This document shows, in pieces, positions 8,375 through 16,909 of a stretch of DNA of 64,000 nucleotides; the first letter of the stretch is position 1; every line of letters starts with the position of its first letter. The DNA comes from Saccharopolyspora spinosa NRRL 18395. Its GTDB lineage: Bacteria; Actinomycetota; Actinomycetes; Mycobacteriales; Pseudonocardiaceae. Where the stretch lies: assembly GCF_000194155.1 (NCBI RefSeq), contig NZ_GL877879.1, positions 1,207,140 through 1,271,139 of the forward strand. Direction: 5' to 3'. The notes beneath the pieces are model-generated. The model was given only the letters and a program-made list of their open reading frames with translations. It was not told the origin of the DNA and ran no database searches. A program made the translations under genes and the position numbers.

Positions 8375-8625
8375 CACCGGATCACCTCGCCGCATGCGTT
8401 GCGGGAGAGGCGGCCGGTGAACCAGACTTCGCGAAACCCATCGGCGCCGATCGAGCAGTCACGACTCAGAGCATGGAAAGCGGGGTCGATGGCGCGGTTG
8501 ACGAAGCCGAGGAAGACCGGCTTGGTTGCGTGGGTGACCATGGACAGGTGGCCCCAGTCTTCGCCGTCCTGCCACCTCAGGATGAACAACGCTGGGGGCG
8601 TGTTGGTTTCGGAGACGGTTCGCAT
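8374..8625 (-). CDS. Small protein coupled to the KASIII-like gene
   Basis: The 83-residue protein from the ATG at 8625 has GGAG six bases upstream; longer in-frame starts lack a site. The sequence (TPPALFILRWQDGEDWGHLSM, then FREVWFTGRLSRNACGE) has no membrane segment or known motif. Its TGA overlaps the ATG of the KASIII-like gene, so it is probably a partner or regulator of that enzyme. I do not recognise it. Confidence 0.55.
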   Translation of the reverse strand: MRTVSETNTPPALFILRWQDGEDWGHLSMVTHATKPVFLGFVNRAIDPAFHALSRDCSIGADGFREVWFTGRLSRNACGEVIR

Positions 8626-9094
8626 AATGCACTCCATTCCCCGCGCTGGGCACGGGAAGAAAAAGAAATGCGGGGAGTCCACTTAGGAAACTGCGGTGAC
8701 CCGGGATATGGTTTTCCGCGTTGAGGGGTTCGCTACGGTGACACGGGAGCGGGTGCCGCGTCAGATTTTGGCCTCCCCCACCGGGTAGATACACCCAATA
8801 GAGTGAGCCGCACTGCCGATGTCACTAGCCCGTCCACGGCTGAGACGCGTTGCGGCGAGCGGTAAATTTGGTGGCGGCTGCTGGTTTCTCGATCATCATG
8901 CGTTTCGCGAAGTCCGCGGCGCAGGGGCGGCTGGTCCTCACAGGCTCTCGCTCGATCGGGTGTATGCGGCCGTGGACCGGGGTCAAAATCTGACACGAGG
9001 CATCCGTGAATGTCAGGCTCGGTCTTCCTTGAAATCGTGGCGATAAATCAGTCCTCTCTGTTTCGTCGCGGTTCATTCCGGCCTGGGAGGTGAG
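8626..9094. other. Divergent intergenic region
   Basis: About 470 bases separate the minus-strand KASIII operon from the plus-strand Tad operon. Reading frames here look like chance GC frames. The region must hold both promoters. The short palindrome GGGTAGATACACCC lies near 8784, but I cannot assign a regulator to it. Confidence 0.5.
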
Positions 9095-9790
9095 ATGCAG
9101 TGCTGGATTCGTCATCTCGTCCATGCGCCTGTGGGTGGCGCGATGCGTTTCCCCGCGATGCACTGTTCGTCGATGGGTGCGGGTTTTCTCTTTGCTGGCG
9201 CGGGAATCGCGGCGGGTTGTGTGCTGGCGTGGAGGGTGCGGTCGTGGGTCGTGTGGTCGACGCGGCGTGGGCCGATGGTCGGGTTCAGTGCTGTCGGCGG
9301 CGTGGTCTCCCTCGTCGTGGGTTGCCGGTTCGCGACCGATCCCGCGTTGCTGGCATGGTGGTGGCTTGGCATCACCGGGGCCGGGTTGGCCGTGATCGAC
9401 ATGGCCTGCCACCGGCTTCCCCGGGCGTGGGTAGTGACGACAGCGGCGGGCGGGCTCGCGGTGTTCGCGATGCTCACCATCACCGACCCGGAGAACGGTG
9501 TGGCTCTGGTGCGCTCCCTGCTGGCTGCAGTAGTGGTATTCGCCGTGGGTGTCCTGGCCTACCTGGTGATTCCGGACTGGATGGGGTTCGGCGACGTCAC
9601 CCTCTACGGTGCGCTGGCGCTGTACTGGGCCTGGATCGGTTGGCACGCGGTCCTTCGCGGCATCACGGCTTCCTTCCTCCTGCTTGGTATCACCGCAGCA
9701 CTGGCATGGATCCGCCGCCGCGACAGCGAAGCCCGGATCGCCGCGGGCCCCAGTCTGATCCTCGGCGGCTGGATCGGCGTCCTGTCGTAA
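9095..9790 (+). CDS. tadV: Type IV prepilin peptidase (A24 family, TadV/CpaA-like)
   Basis: The 231-residue protein has about six membrane segments and the two catalytic aspartates of aspartic prepilin peptidases: the Asp of VIDMACHRLP and the Asp of the GxGD motif in WMGFGDVTLYGAL. A 'AAGPSLILGGWIG' end matches the family's 'P.GP.L..G'. The enzyme would cut the Flp prepilin and TadE/G pseudopilins encoded downstream at the inner face of the membrane. It lacks the N-methyltransferase zinc domain of PilD. GGGAGGTGAG abuts the ATG. It opens the pilus operon, 30 bases ahead of the lipoprotein. Confidence 0.85.
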   Translation: MQCWIRHLVHAPVGGAMRFPAMHCSSMGAGFLFAGAGIAAGCVLAWRVRSWVVWSTRRGPMVGFSAVGGVVSLVVGCRFATDPALLAWWWLGITGAGLAVIDMACHRLPRAWVVTTAAGGLAVFAMLTITDPENGVALVRSLLAAVVVFAVGVLAYLVIPDWMGFGDVTLYGALALYWAWIGWHAVLRGITASFLLLGITAALAWIRRRDSEARIAAGPSLILGGWIGVLS

Positions 9791-9820
9791 ACAATCCTGA
9801 TGCAGAAAGGACAAGTCGAA

Positions 9821-10361
9821 TGGGCATGACCACCACGACTGTGCTCACCCGGACATCCGGTCTGGTGCTGTGGACCGTGGGTGCTCTGATGGGAGGGTGT
9901 GCGAGCACGTCCGATCCGGGACCTGAGCCCTCCGGGCCGAGCATCGCTCCACCTCCCGGTCGCTACACCGGCGAGCGGGCGGCCGTCGAAGGCGTGTACC
10001 GCGAGTTCTGGCGCATCTCATGGGTGTCGCACAACGAACCAGACACTCAATGGGAAAACGAATTGCGTCGGGTCACCTCCGGGCAACTCGCGAATCACAT
10101 TTCGTCCACGGCTCGGCAGCAACGTGCCGAAGGGTCCGGGCTGTACGGCGAGATCACACCCCGCGGACCGACGTGCGCATCGAAGGCGATCAGGCCACGA
10201 TCACCGACTGCCAAGACACGAGCCGAGCGGGGCAGTCCGACCTTGCTACCGGCACACCCAAGACGGTGGGAATCGAACGCAACTCCGCCCGGGTCACCGT
10301 GATCCGCGAGTCCGGTGCGTGGCGCGTGTCTCGATTGGACTTTCCAGGAGGGCCCTGCTGA
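9821..10361 (+). pseudogene. Lipoprotein gene with an internal frameshift
   Basis: From the ATG at 9821 the product has a lipoprotein signal (hydrophobic core, lipobox MGGC) and then 'RAAVEGVYREFWRISWVSHN', typical of surface lipoproteins of unknown role. The frame changes near 10160-10170. After GEITP the protein-like sequence continues in another frame (TDVRIEGDQATITDC, then VTVIRESGAWRVSRLDFPGGPC) to a TGA at 10359-10361. Adding one C to the CCCC run at about 10159-10162 rejoins the halves as GEITPPRTDVRIEG. Either the gene is inactive or the base was lost in sequencing. The last codon overlaps the start of the next gene (TGATG), which argues for an originally intact reading frame. Confidence 0.7.
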
Positions 10362-11275
10362 TGTACTCCAACCTCGGTCTCCTTGCCCTTGCCGCAGCCG
10401 TGGGCTTAGCTGCTGCGCCAGTGGCTCAAGCGCAAGACAACGTGGTCGTGCGGCCCGGAGTCCCTGGAGGCAACTTGTACGCGCCACCGGCGGTCGATCT
10501 CGACGCGACGAGCCCAGGCCGCCCAGGAAAGCCCGCGTCATACAAGCCCAGCAGCCATGCGAGCACACATCCCACCGCGGGTGCTGCGCCCGCGCCGTTG
10601 GCGATGTGTTCGACGTTGCTGTGCGATGCCCCGGGGCAGTCGCAGGATGCGGCGTTCCTGCTCGCCTCACGGCCGCTGTGGTGCTTGGGACCGCTGTATG
10701 ACGGACGGTGCCTGTGGCCAAAAGCCGCATCACCGACGACGGGATCACCCACTGCCCCGACGCCACGTCCCGCTGTCCTGGCACAACAGGCGGCGCAACG
10801 TTTGCGGTTGCCGTTACCTATGCCTCGGCATTCCCCGGACCTGCGGTTGCCGGATGATCGTTCGGCGACGGTGGTCGGTGAGCACACCTGGTTCTGGACA
10901 GATCCTGCGGACTGGCGTCCGCAGCGGGAGAGGGTGCAGGCCGGCGCGGTATGGGCCGAGGCCACGGCGGTGCCGGTCCGGTTGTCGATGGTGCCGGGAA
11001 TGGGGCAGCCGACGGAGTTCTGTGCTGGGCCCGGGACACCGTATGACCGGTCGTTTGGGCTGCATGCGGCCTCGCCGGATTGCGATGTGGTGTATGAGCG
11101 CTCGTCGATGGATCAGCCCGGTGAGCAGGTCACGGCACAGTGGTCGATCACGTGGCGGGTGGTATGGCGGGGATGGGATGGCAGCGCGCCCGTGGGTGGT
11201 GAGCTGGCGCCGATGACCTCGCGGGCGCCGGCGCGGTTCGCGGTGGCCGAGGCCCAAGCACTCCGCACCCGCTAA
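10361..11275 (+). CDS. Secreted protein of the Tad operon, unknown function
   Basis: The 304-residue protein has a clean signal peptide (MYSNLGLLALAAAVGLAAAP, cleavage near AQA-Q). A proline-rich linker is followed by a C-terminal region with the shape of a small beta-rich domain (GEHTWFWTDPADWRP, VPVRLSMVPGMG, VTAQWSITWRVVWRG). Several Cys lie in the linker. It is translationally coupled to the lipoprotein before it and ends just before the inserted IS element. The pattern 'TWFW.dp..W.p....V..G..WA..TA.P..L' is seen in secreted proteins next to actinobacterial Tad loci; a role at the pilus exit or cell wall is inference. Confidence 0.7.
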   Translation: MYSNLGLLALAAAVGLAAAPVAQAQDNVVVRPGVPGGNLYAPPAVDLDATSPGRPGKPASYKPSSHASTHPTAGAAPAPLAMCSTLLCDAPGQSQDAAFLLASRPLWCLGPLYDGRCLWPKAASPTTGSPTAPTPRPAVLAQQAAQRLRLPLPMPRHSPDLRLPDDRSATVVGEHTWFWTDPADWRPQRERVQAGAVWAEATAVPVRLSMVPGMGQPTEFCAGPGTPYDRSFGLHAASPDCDVVYERSSMDQPGEQVTAQWSITWRVVWRGWDGSAPVGGELAPMTSRAPARFAVAEAQALRTR

Positions 11276-11302
11276 AACACATTTCTTCTTTTCTCATTCT
11301 TT

Positions 11303-12185
11303 GAGCGCTATTCTAGCGACTTGATCACCTAAAAATAGGGCAACGGCCCCAATCGAGTAAGATCGTTTTCTTCTCACAGAACACGACTTACAGGTGGAGC
11401 CGTTGCGTTACCAGTCTACTACGGGGCTTGTTGCTGACCAGATTGAGGAGTTTGTTGCCCGGATCTGGCAGATCGTCCAGTGCCGTAAAGAACAAGTGTG
11501 GCCTCCGACGGTGGGGCTGTATCGCGCGGTCACGCTCACCCTGGTGTATGTCCGACAGAATTTAAACCAGGCGGCCGTGGGTGATCTGTTCGGCGTCAGT
11601 CAGCCGACCGTATCGCGGGTCTATCGAGGCATACTGCCGCTGATCGGAGAGGCGTTGTGTCTGCATGTGCCAGACCTCGAGGAGGCCATTCGTGGCCGGC
11701 TCGTCCTGGTCGATGGCACCGATGTGCCGACCGGTAACCGTGCTGGTCACGAGGACAACTACTCCGGCAAACGTCGCCGTGCTGGGCTGAACATCCAGGT
11801 CGCCGCCGATACGGAGGGAGGTCTGCTGGGAATATCGACGCCTCTATGCGGATCCATGCACGACCGAAAGGCGTTCACCGAGTCCGGCTGGGAAGATCTT
11901 CTAGTCGAGACCTCATTCATCGGAGACCCTGCCTATCAGGGAACTCGCGCGATTACGCCTCGCAAGAAGCCGAAAGGCGGCGAACTCTCGGCGGCAGATA
12001 AGAAAAACAACAAAACGATCTCATCGCTACGATCTGCCGTCGAGCGATGCCTCGCACATTTAAAGAATTGGAAGATACTTGCCACCGGGTACCGAGGGCG
12101 GCTCGCTGAACTCTCCAACATCATCCGCATCGTCACGGCGCTCGAATTCTATCGACTCGGCTGGTAACTCACGTGAATAACGCTC
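11303..12185 (+). mobile_element. IS5-like insertion sequence
   Basis: An 883-bp element contains one transposase gene. The ends form imperfect inverted repeats: GAGCGCTATTC at 11303-11313 and GAATAACGCTC at 12175-12185 (one mismatch in 11). Both are flanked by TTT, which would fit a 3-bp target duplication but is too simple to be proof. The element is more AT-rich at its edges than the operon around it. It separates the secreted-protein gene from the rest of the pilus operon and is oriented with it. Confidence 0.75.
11394..12167 (+). CDS. IS5-family DDE transposase
   Basis: The 257-residue transposase has an N-terminal HTH (QAAVGDLFGVSQPTVSRVYRG) and a DDE domain of the DDE_Tnp_4 type: first Asp in LVDGTDVP, second Asp in FIGDPAYQG, Glu in SAVERCLAHLKNWKIL. 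All three catalytic positions are present and the frame is intact, so the element may be active. The likely start is the GTG at 11394. It catalyses cut-and-paste movement of the surrounding 0.9-kb element. Confidence 0.9.
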   Translation: MEPLRYQSTTGLVADQIEEFVARIWQIVQCRKEQVWPPTVGLYRAVTLTLVYVRQNLNQAAVGDLFGVSQPTVSRVYRGILPLIGEALCLHVPDLEEAIRGRLVLVDGTDVPTGNRAGHEDNYSGKRRRAGLNIQVAADTEGGLLGISTPLCGSMHDRKAFTESGWEDLLVETSFIGDPAYQGTRAITPRKKPKGGELSAADKKNNKTISSLRSAVERCLAHLKNWKILATGYRGRLAELSNIIRIVTALEFYRLGW

Positions 12186-12218
12186 TTTCTTTGTATGCAT
12201 TCATTTCTGGGAGTATCT

Positions 12219-12896
12219 ATGTCCAGTAGTGGGATTTTCGCGGTCACGACACCGGATTCCAGTCCGTCTGAGAAAGCGGGCTCTGCGGGTTCTCCTCGGG
12301 TGCCTCGGCGACGGCGGTGGTGGCTTGTAGGGGCCTCGCTGGGGCTGGTGGCTGCGTCGACGGTCGCGACGGTGATGGTGGTGTCGGCTGCGTGGGAACG
12401 TGAGCCGATGCTGCTGCTGGCCCGGGACGTGGCCTGGGGTCAGCCGGTGACGGGTGCGGATGTGACCACTGTGGAGCTTCCGCCGAGCGCTCGCCGGTTT
12501 GTGGTCGCTGATGCCGATCGCGGCCGGGTGGTGGGTCAGGTGGCTGCGGGCAATTTGCGTGCCGGGCAGCTGCTGTCGCACGGCGACGTGATGGCCCAGA
12601 GGGTGCCTGCGGTAGGCCAGCAGGTGATCGGTGTCCGGCTGCCGCAGGGCCGGTTTCCCGCTCGCGGGCTGTTTCCCAATGACCCTGTCGAGGTCGTGAC
12701 GCTGTCGACCACCGGCGCAGCGGCAGAAACGGTCCCGAGTGGGAGCGGGTTCCGGGCGCGGGTGGTGCAGGTGTCACCGCCGGATGCCGAAGGCGCGATC
12801 GTCGCGGACTTGCTCATTGCCGACTCGCTGGCCGAGCAGGCCAGCGCCGCCGCGACCAGCGGAGCGCTCGTGACGCTGCTCGGCCCCTCCTCGTAG
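12219..12896 (+). CDS. SAF-domain protein, RcpC/CpaB-like pilus assembly factor
   Basis: The 225-residue protein has a Pro/Arg-rich cytoplasmic N-terminus, one membrane segment (WWLVGASLGLVAASTVATVMVV) and an extracytoplasmic SAF domain: LLLARDVAWGQPVTGADVTTVELP followed by GNLRAGQLLSHGDV. The ATG at 12219 (GGGAG six bases upstream) is preferred to the ATG at 12195. In Tad systems the SAF protein RcpC/CpaB sits at the envelope and stabilises the assembly machine. It is now the first gene after the inserted IS element. Confidence 0.8.
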   Translation: MSSSGIFAVTTPDSSPSEKAGSAGSPRVPRRRRWWLVGASLGLVAASTVATVMVVSAAWEREPMLLLARDVAWGQPVTGADVTTVELPPSARRFVVADADRGRVVGQVAAGNLRAGQLLSHGDVMAQRVPAVGQQVIGVRLPQGRFPARGLFPNDPVEVVTLSTTGAAAETVPSGSGFRARVVQVSPPDAEGAIVADLLIADSLAEQASAAATSGALVTLLGPSS

Positions 12897-12931
12897 ATCC
12901 GTGGTTTCTGTTGATGGTGAAGGGAATTGTC

Positions 12932-13744
12932 ATGGCTGTGATCACGATGTTGTCCGCGAAATGTTCCCCCGGTGTGACTACGGCGGTTGCCGCGTTGGCC
13001 ACCGTGTGGCCGCATCACCTGCTGGTGGTCGACGCGGACCCGGGCGGGGGTGATCTGCTGTCGGGCTGGGTCGGCCAGTGGTGGGTCGATGGGCGCCTCA
13101 CGACCAGCCGTGGGGTGGTGAGTTTCGCCGCCGCGACCCGGCATTTGGACGCCGTGCCCTCGGAAGGGCTGGCGGGGCATGTGCAGGAGGTCCCGGGGCA
13201 CGATCACCTCCGGCTGCTGGCAGGGGTGACCAACCGGGCCCAGGCCGGTGCGATCGGCGAGGACGGCTGGCGGCGGCTGGCCAGCGCCGCCCGGGACCTC
13301 ACCGCCCACGACAGGCCCGACGTCCTCATCGACGCGGGCCGGTGGGTGCCCGAGACACCCTGGGCCTTGGTCACCGAAGCCGACCTTGTCCTGGTCGGCG
13401 TTCGCCCGAGCTTGCGGCATGTCTCGGCCGCCCTGCCGTTGATCACAGCGTTGCGGGAGCTGGTGCCGATCACCCGGCTGGGGGCTGCGGTATCGGCAAC
13501 CACAAGCCGGGAAGCCGACGGTGTGGCCCGAGCGTTGGGGATCCCGGTCGGGCTGGAGTTGCCGGACGACCCGGCCGCGGCGCGTGTGCTCTCGGATGGC
13601 TGCGCGCACTCCCTCAAGCCTCGCCACTGCGCGCTGCTGCGCACCAGCCGGATGGCCGCGCGTCGCCTCCACGTCCGTCTCACCCCGCCTCCGCCCCCGA
13701 ACACCACGGTCACCAACGGCGTCGTTCAGGAAGGTGCGGCATGA
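12932..13744 (+). CDS. tadZ: TadZ/CpaE-like ATPase-fold protein
   Basis: The 270-residue MinD/ParA-fold protein has the P-loop region LSAKCSPGVTTAVAALATVW, followed by LLVVDADPGGGDLL and a Walker B-like 'PDVLIDAGRW'. The loop reads SPGVTT where active MinD proteins have GKT, the variant common in actinobacterial TadZ proteins, so ATP turnover may be weak or absent. TadZ localises the Tad machine at the cell pole. The ATG at 12932 follows GAAGGGA. Its stop overlaps the tadA start (ATGA). Confidence 0.8.
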   Translation: MAVITMLSAKCSPGVTTAVAALATVWPHHLLVVDADPGGGDLLSGWVGQWWVDGRLTTSRGVVSFAAATRHLDAVPSEGLAGHVQEVPGHDHLRLLAGVTNRAQAGAIGEDGWRRLASAARDLTAHDRPDVLIDAGRWVPETPWALVTEADLVLVGVRPSLRHVSAALPLITALRELVPITRLGAAVSATTSREADGVARALGIPVGLELPDDPAAARVLSDGCAHSLKPRHCALLRTSRMAARRLHVRLTPPPPPNTTVTNGVVQEGAA

Positions 13745-15126
13745 GCACGGGGATCAACGAGCAGCGGCAGCCCCCGATCGGTGTGGATCGGCCGGGGTTC
13801 GTGCCCAATCCGGCGACGGTGCGGGCGTTGCGCGCGAGGGTGGCCCGGCGCCTGCAGGGCGAGGGTTCGCACGGGGTGCAGCGGGCGTCGCTGGTGGCCG
13901 AGGAAATCACCGCCTGGGCTCACGAACGCGCCTCTCGCGGGGATCCGTCGTTGTCCGAACAGGACGAACGGGTGCTTGCTGCCGCGGTGCTGGCCGCGTT
14001 GGCGGGGTTGGGTGGACTGCAGCCCTTGCTGGAACGCGGCGATGTGGAGAACATCCACATCCACGGCCACGACCAGGTGTTCCTGGAGCTGGCCGATGGC
14101 CGTCTGCAGCGCTGGCCCCATGCGGTCGCCGCCTCGGATGCGGAGCTGGTGGAGTTGCTGGAGGCGATGTTCGCGCGGCTGGGCCAGACCAGCCGGGAGT
14201 TCTCACCAGCCAGGCCGATCGGGAATCTCCGCCTTCCCGGGGGTGGGCCGTTGGGCGCGCGGTTGGCGGCGGTGCGGGAGATCAGCGGCCGGCCACGGGT
14301 GGCCATCCGCCGCCACCGCCTGGCCCACACCACCCTCACCGACCTGCACCACCAGGGCAGCCTGGATACCGATCTGCTGCATTTCCTGCAGGTCGCCGTG
14401 GCCGCCGGGCTCAACCTGCTGGTCACCGGGGGCCCGTATGCGGGCAAGACCACGCTGCTGCGGGCATTGTGCGACGAGATCCCCGACAGGGAGCACATCG
14501 TCACCGTGGAGGACGACTACGAGCTCGGGCTGCACCTGAACCCGGTGAAACATCCCCTGGTCACACCCCTGGAGGCGCGCACCGCGAACGCCGAAGGGGT
14601 CGGCGAGGTCAGCCTCGACGACCTGCTGAAGCAGACGCTGCGGCATTCGCCGTCGCGGGTGGTGGTGGGCGAGGTCCGCGGTGGTGAGATCACGGCGCTG
14701 CTGCGCGCGTTGGGCAACGGTGCCGCCGGCGGGATGGGCACCCTGCACGCGGCCTCCGCGCGGGCCGTGCCCGACCGCATCGCCGCGCTCGGCCAGCTCG
14801 CCACCCCGCCCCTGCCGGTGGAGGCCGCGTACCGGTGGACCGCCTCGGCCTTGGATCTCATCGTGCACGTCGCCCGCCGTGACCACGCAGGCAGGCGGGA
14901 GCGGTTCGTGACCGAGATCGCCGAAGTCGGCCAGGTCGGTGACGCGGCGATCCCGGACCTCACCAGCCTGTTCGTGCCCCGGCCGGGTGACGGGCGCGCT
15001 GTGCCCGCCTCTGCCCCCAGCCCCGTCCTGCTGGCCCGGTTGGAAGCCCGCGGTCTGGACCGCGGCATCTTCCAGCATCACCACGGTAGGTGGGACACCC
15101 ACCCTTGGGGAGACGAGGACCGGTGA
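13741..15126 (+). CDS. tadA: TadA/CpaF secretion ATPase
   Basis: The 461-residue type II/IV secretion ATPase has an N-terminal helical part, then the central domain with GGPYAGKTTLLRAL (Walker A, about residue 230), 'EDDYELGL' (Asp box), and RVVVGEVRGGE (Walker B), followed by the His box 'GTLHAAS'. It powers Flp pilus assembly as a cytoplasmic hexamer on the TadB/TadC platform. The Walker A has Pro-Tyr where GTGSGKT is usual, but the essential Gly-Lys-Thr is present. Overlapping start and stop codons link it to its neighbours. Confidence 0.92.
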   Translation: MSTGINEQRQPPIGVDRPGFVPNPATVRALRARVARRLQGEGSHGVQRASLVAEEITAWAHERASRGDPSLSEQDERVLAAAVLAALAGLGGLQPLLERGDVENIHIHGHDQVFLELADGRLQRWPHAVAASDAELVELLEAMFARLGQTSREFSPARPIGNLRLPGGGPLGARLAAVREISGRPRVAIRRHRLAHTTLTDLHHQGSLDTDLLHFLQVAVAAGLNLLVTGGPYAGKTTLLRALCDEIPDREHIVTVEDDYELGLHLNPVKHPLVTPLEARTANAEGVGEVSLDDLLKQTLRHSPSRVVVGEVRGGEITALLRALGNGAAGGMGTLHAASARAVPDRIAALGQLATPPLPVEAAYRWTASALDLIVHVARRDHAGRRERFVTEIAEVGQVGDAAIPDLTSLFVPRPGDGRAVPASAPSPVLLARLEARGLDRGIFQHHHGRWDTHPWGDEDR

Positions 15127-15971
15127 TCTCCTCCTTTTCTGTCCTGTGTGGACTCGTGCTCGGTGCTGGGCTGGTGCTGGGGTTGCTCACCTTTGCGGCA
15201 CCGCCGCGTCTAGGTCGGCGTCCAGCGGGGCGCTTCTGGGTGTCGGTGTGGCGGCGTGTCCGCCGCTGGTGGCGACGTGGACTGCTCGCCACGGCCGTCG
15301 CGAGCGGGGTGTGGTGGTTCAGCGGGTGGCCGGTCGCGGGTCTCGCTGCGGTCGCGGCGGTCCTGGGATTGCCGGTCCTGCTGGCACCGGCCGGGCCACG
15401 GGATGCGATCGCGCTGCAGGACGCGCTGGCAGTGTGGACTCGGCGGGTGGGAGATCTGCTGGCCTCCGGCGCCGGCGGCCTGCATCAGGCGCTCGCCCGC
15501 TCCGCGGACACCGCCCCCGAACCTCTCACCGGGGCGCTCCGACGGTTGGCTGACCGGCTACCGGGCGACCGACCGGAGCGGGCGTTGCGGGCCTTCGCCG
15601 ACGAGCTTGCCGACCCGGCCGTGGACGAAGTCGTGCTGGCGTTGCTGCTGCGCGTGCGCTCCGGTGGCCGCGGTCTGGTGGAGAACCTGCATGCCCTCTC
15701 CGCTGCGTTGAACACGCGTGTCGCGGCCCAGCGGGAGATCGAGGCCGACCGCGCCAAACCCCGCACCACGGTGCGGACTCTGGTGGCCATCACCGCGGTC
15801 ATGGCCGGTGGGCTGCTGGTCTTCGCCCACCCCTACCTCGCCCCGTTCACGTCCTGGGAAGGGCAGGCAGTGCTGGCCGGGGTCGTCGGGATTTTCGCGG
15901 GAGCGTTGTGGCGGATGCACCGCCTGTCCACCGCCGCGCCCAGGTCACGCTACCTCGGGAGCCGGCCATGA
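15123..15971 (+). CDS. tadB: TadB inner-membrane platform protein
   Basis: The 282-residue type II secretion F-like protein has paired N-terminal membrane segments, a cytoplasmic helical domain (ALAVWTRRVGDLLASGAGGLHQALARSADTAP, split by the family's 'L..gL...qal') and C-terminal membrane helices (TLVAITAVMAGGLLVFAHPY). It forms the membrane platform on which TadA acts. It starts with a GTG overlapping the tadA stop and overlaps tadC at its end. Confidence 0.88.
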   Translation: MISSFSVLCGLVLGAGLVLGLLTFAAPPRLGRRPAGRFWVSVWRRVRRWWRRGLLATAVASGVWWFSGWPVAGLAAVAAVLGLPVLLAPAGPRDAIALQDALAVWTRRVGDLLASGAGGLHQALARSADTAPEPLTGALRRLADRLPGDRPERALRAFADELADPAVDEVVLALLLRVRSGGRGLVENLHALSAALNTRVAAQREIEADRAKPRTTVRTLVAITAVMAGGLLVFAHPYLAPFTSWEGQAVLAGVVGIFAGALWRMHRLSTAAPRSRYLGSRP

Positions 15972-16861
15972 ACCCCGTACTCCAGATCGCCGCCGGCCTG
16001 GGCGCGATGCTCGGGCTCGGGCTCGCCGCCGGGGTGCGGGTCGTGGCCGGGCCGGCGCCGATGGACCTCGCCGCAGCCGTCCGCCACCTCACCACGCGCA
16101 CGCGCCCGGCCGTCGGCTGGAAAGCACGGCGGGCTGGTCTGCTCGCCCGCGTGACCGAGCTTGCTCACCGGGCCCGGCACCCGTGGCTGGGCATTCCCGT
16201 GCACGATCTCGACCTGCTCGACCGCGCCCCCGCCGGCTACGTGGCCGCGCGGGTGCGGTGGGCGGCCGCAAGCCTCACCGCCGCAGCCGTTCTCGCCCTC
16301 AGTGCGACGGTGGTCGGGGTGGTGTTCCCGCTGGGTGTGTCGATGCTGATGGTGTGTGCCGTGGGTGGTGTGGGGGCGATGGTGCCGGTCTGGCAGATCC
16401 GGGACCAGGCAGCGCAGGCGCGGGAGGACGGACGTCGCGCGCTGGCGGTGTACCTGGAGCTCATCGCCCAGCAACGCGCCGCCGGCCACGCCCCCGGCCC
16501 GGCGTTGCGAGAGGCCGCCGGCGTGGGCGAGCACTGGCTGTTCACGCGCCTGCACCGCACCCTCACCCACGCCGAGCACAGTGGACACTCCCCGTGGGAT
16601 GCGCTGCGCGACCTCGGCGAACGAATTCGGGTGCGGGAGCTGGTGGCGGTCGCGGACCTGGCGGCCACCGCCGCCGACGGCGCCGCGATCTCCACCAGCC
16701 TCACCACCCAGGCCGCGAGCCTACGCGCCACCGACATAAGTGCCGACAAGGCCGATGCCAACACACGAACCGAACGACTCACGCTCCCGGTCACCGCGCT
16801 CATGCTCGGCTTCCTCCTCCTCGTCCTCTACCCCGCCATAGTCCGGCTCCTCACCGGATAG
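15968..16861 (+). CDS. tadC: TadC inner-membrane platform protein
   Basis: The 297-residue TadC/GspF-like protein has membrane segments at the N-terminus, at about residues 95-135, and at the C-terminus (LPVTALMLGFLLLVLYPAIVRLL). Between them lies a cytoplasmic domain with ALAVYLELIAQQRAAGHAPG and RVRELVAVADLAATAADGAA. It pairs with TadB. The ATG overlaps the tadB stop. Confidence 0.87.
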   Translation: MNPVLQIAAGLGAMLGLGLAAGVRVVAGPAPMDLAAAVRHLTTRTRPAVGWKARRAGLLARVTELAHRARHPWLGIPVHDLDLLDRAPAGYVAARVRWAAASLTAAAVLALSATVVGVVFPLGVSMLMVCAVGGVGAMVPVWQIRDQAAQAREDGRRALAVYLELIAQQRAAGHAPGPALREAAGVGEHWLFTRLHRTLTHAEHSGHSPWDALRDLGERIRVRELVAVADLAATAADGAAISTSLTTQAASLRATDISADKADANTRTERLTLPVTALMLGFLLLVLYPAIVRLLTG

Positions 16862-16909
16862 AAACCGAGGGTTTTCCTTGTACACCAACAGGAATGAAAG
16901 GACATCATC

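Noticed and set aside
12536-13672. Long minus-strand open frame opposite the SAF and tadZ genes
   Set aside because: Low-complexity Arg/Gly/Pro composition, no start site, and lies opposite clearly conserved coding sequence.
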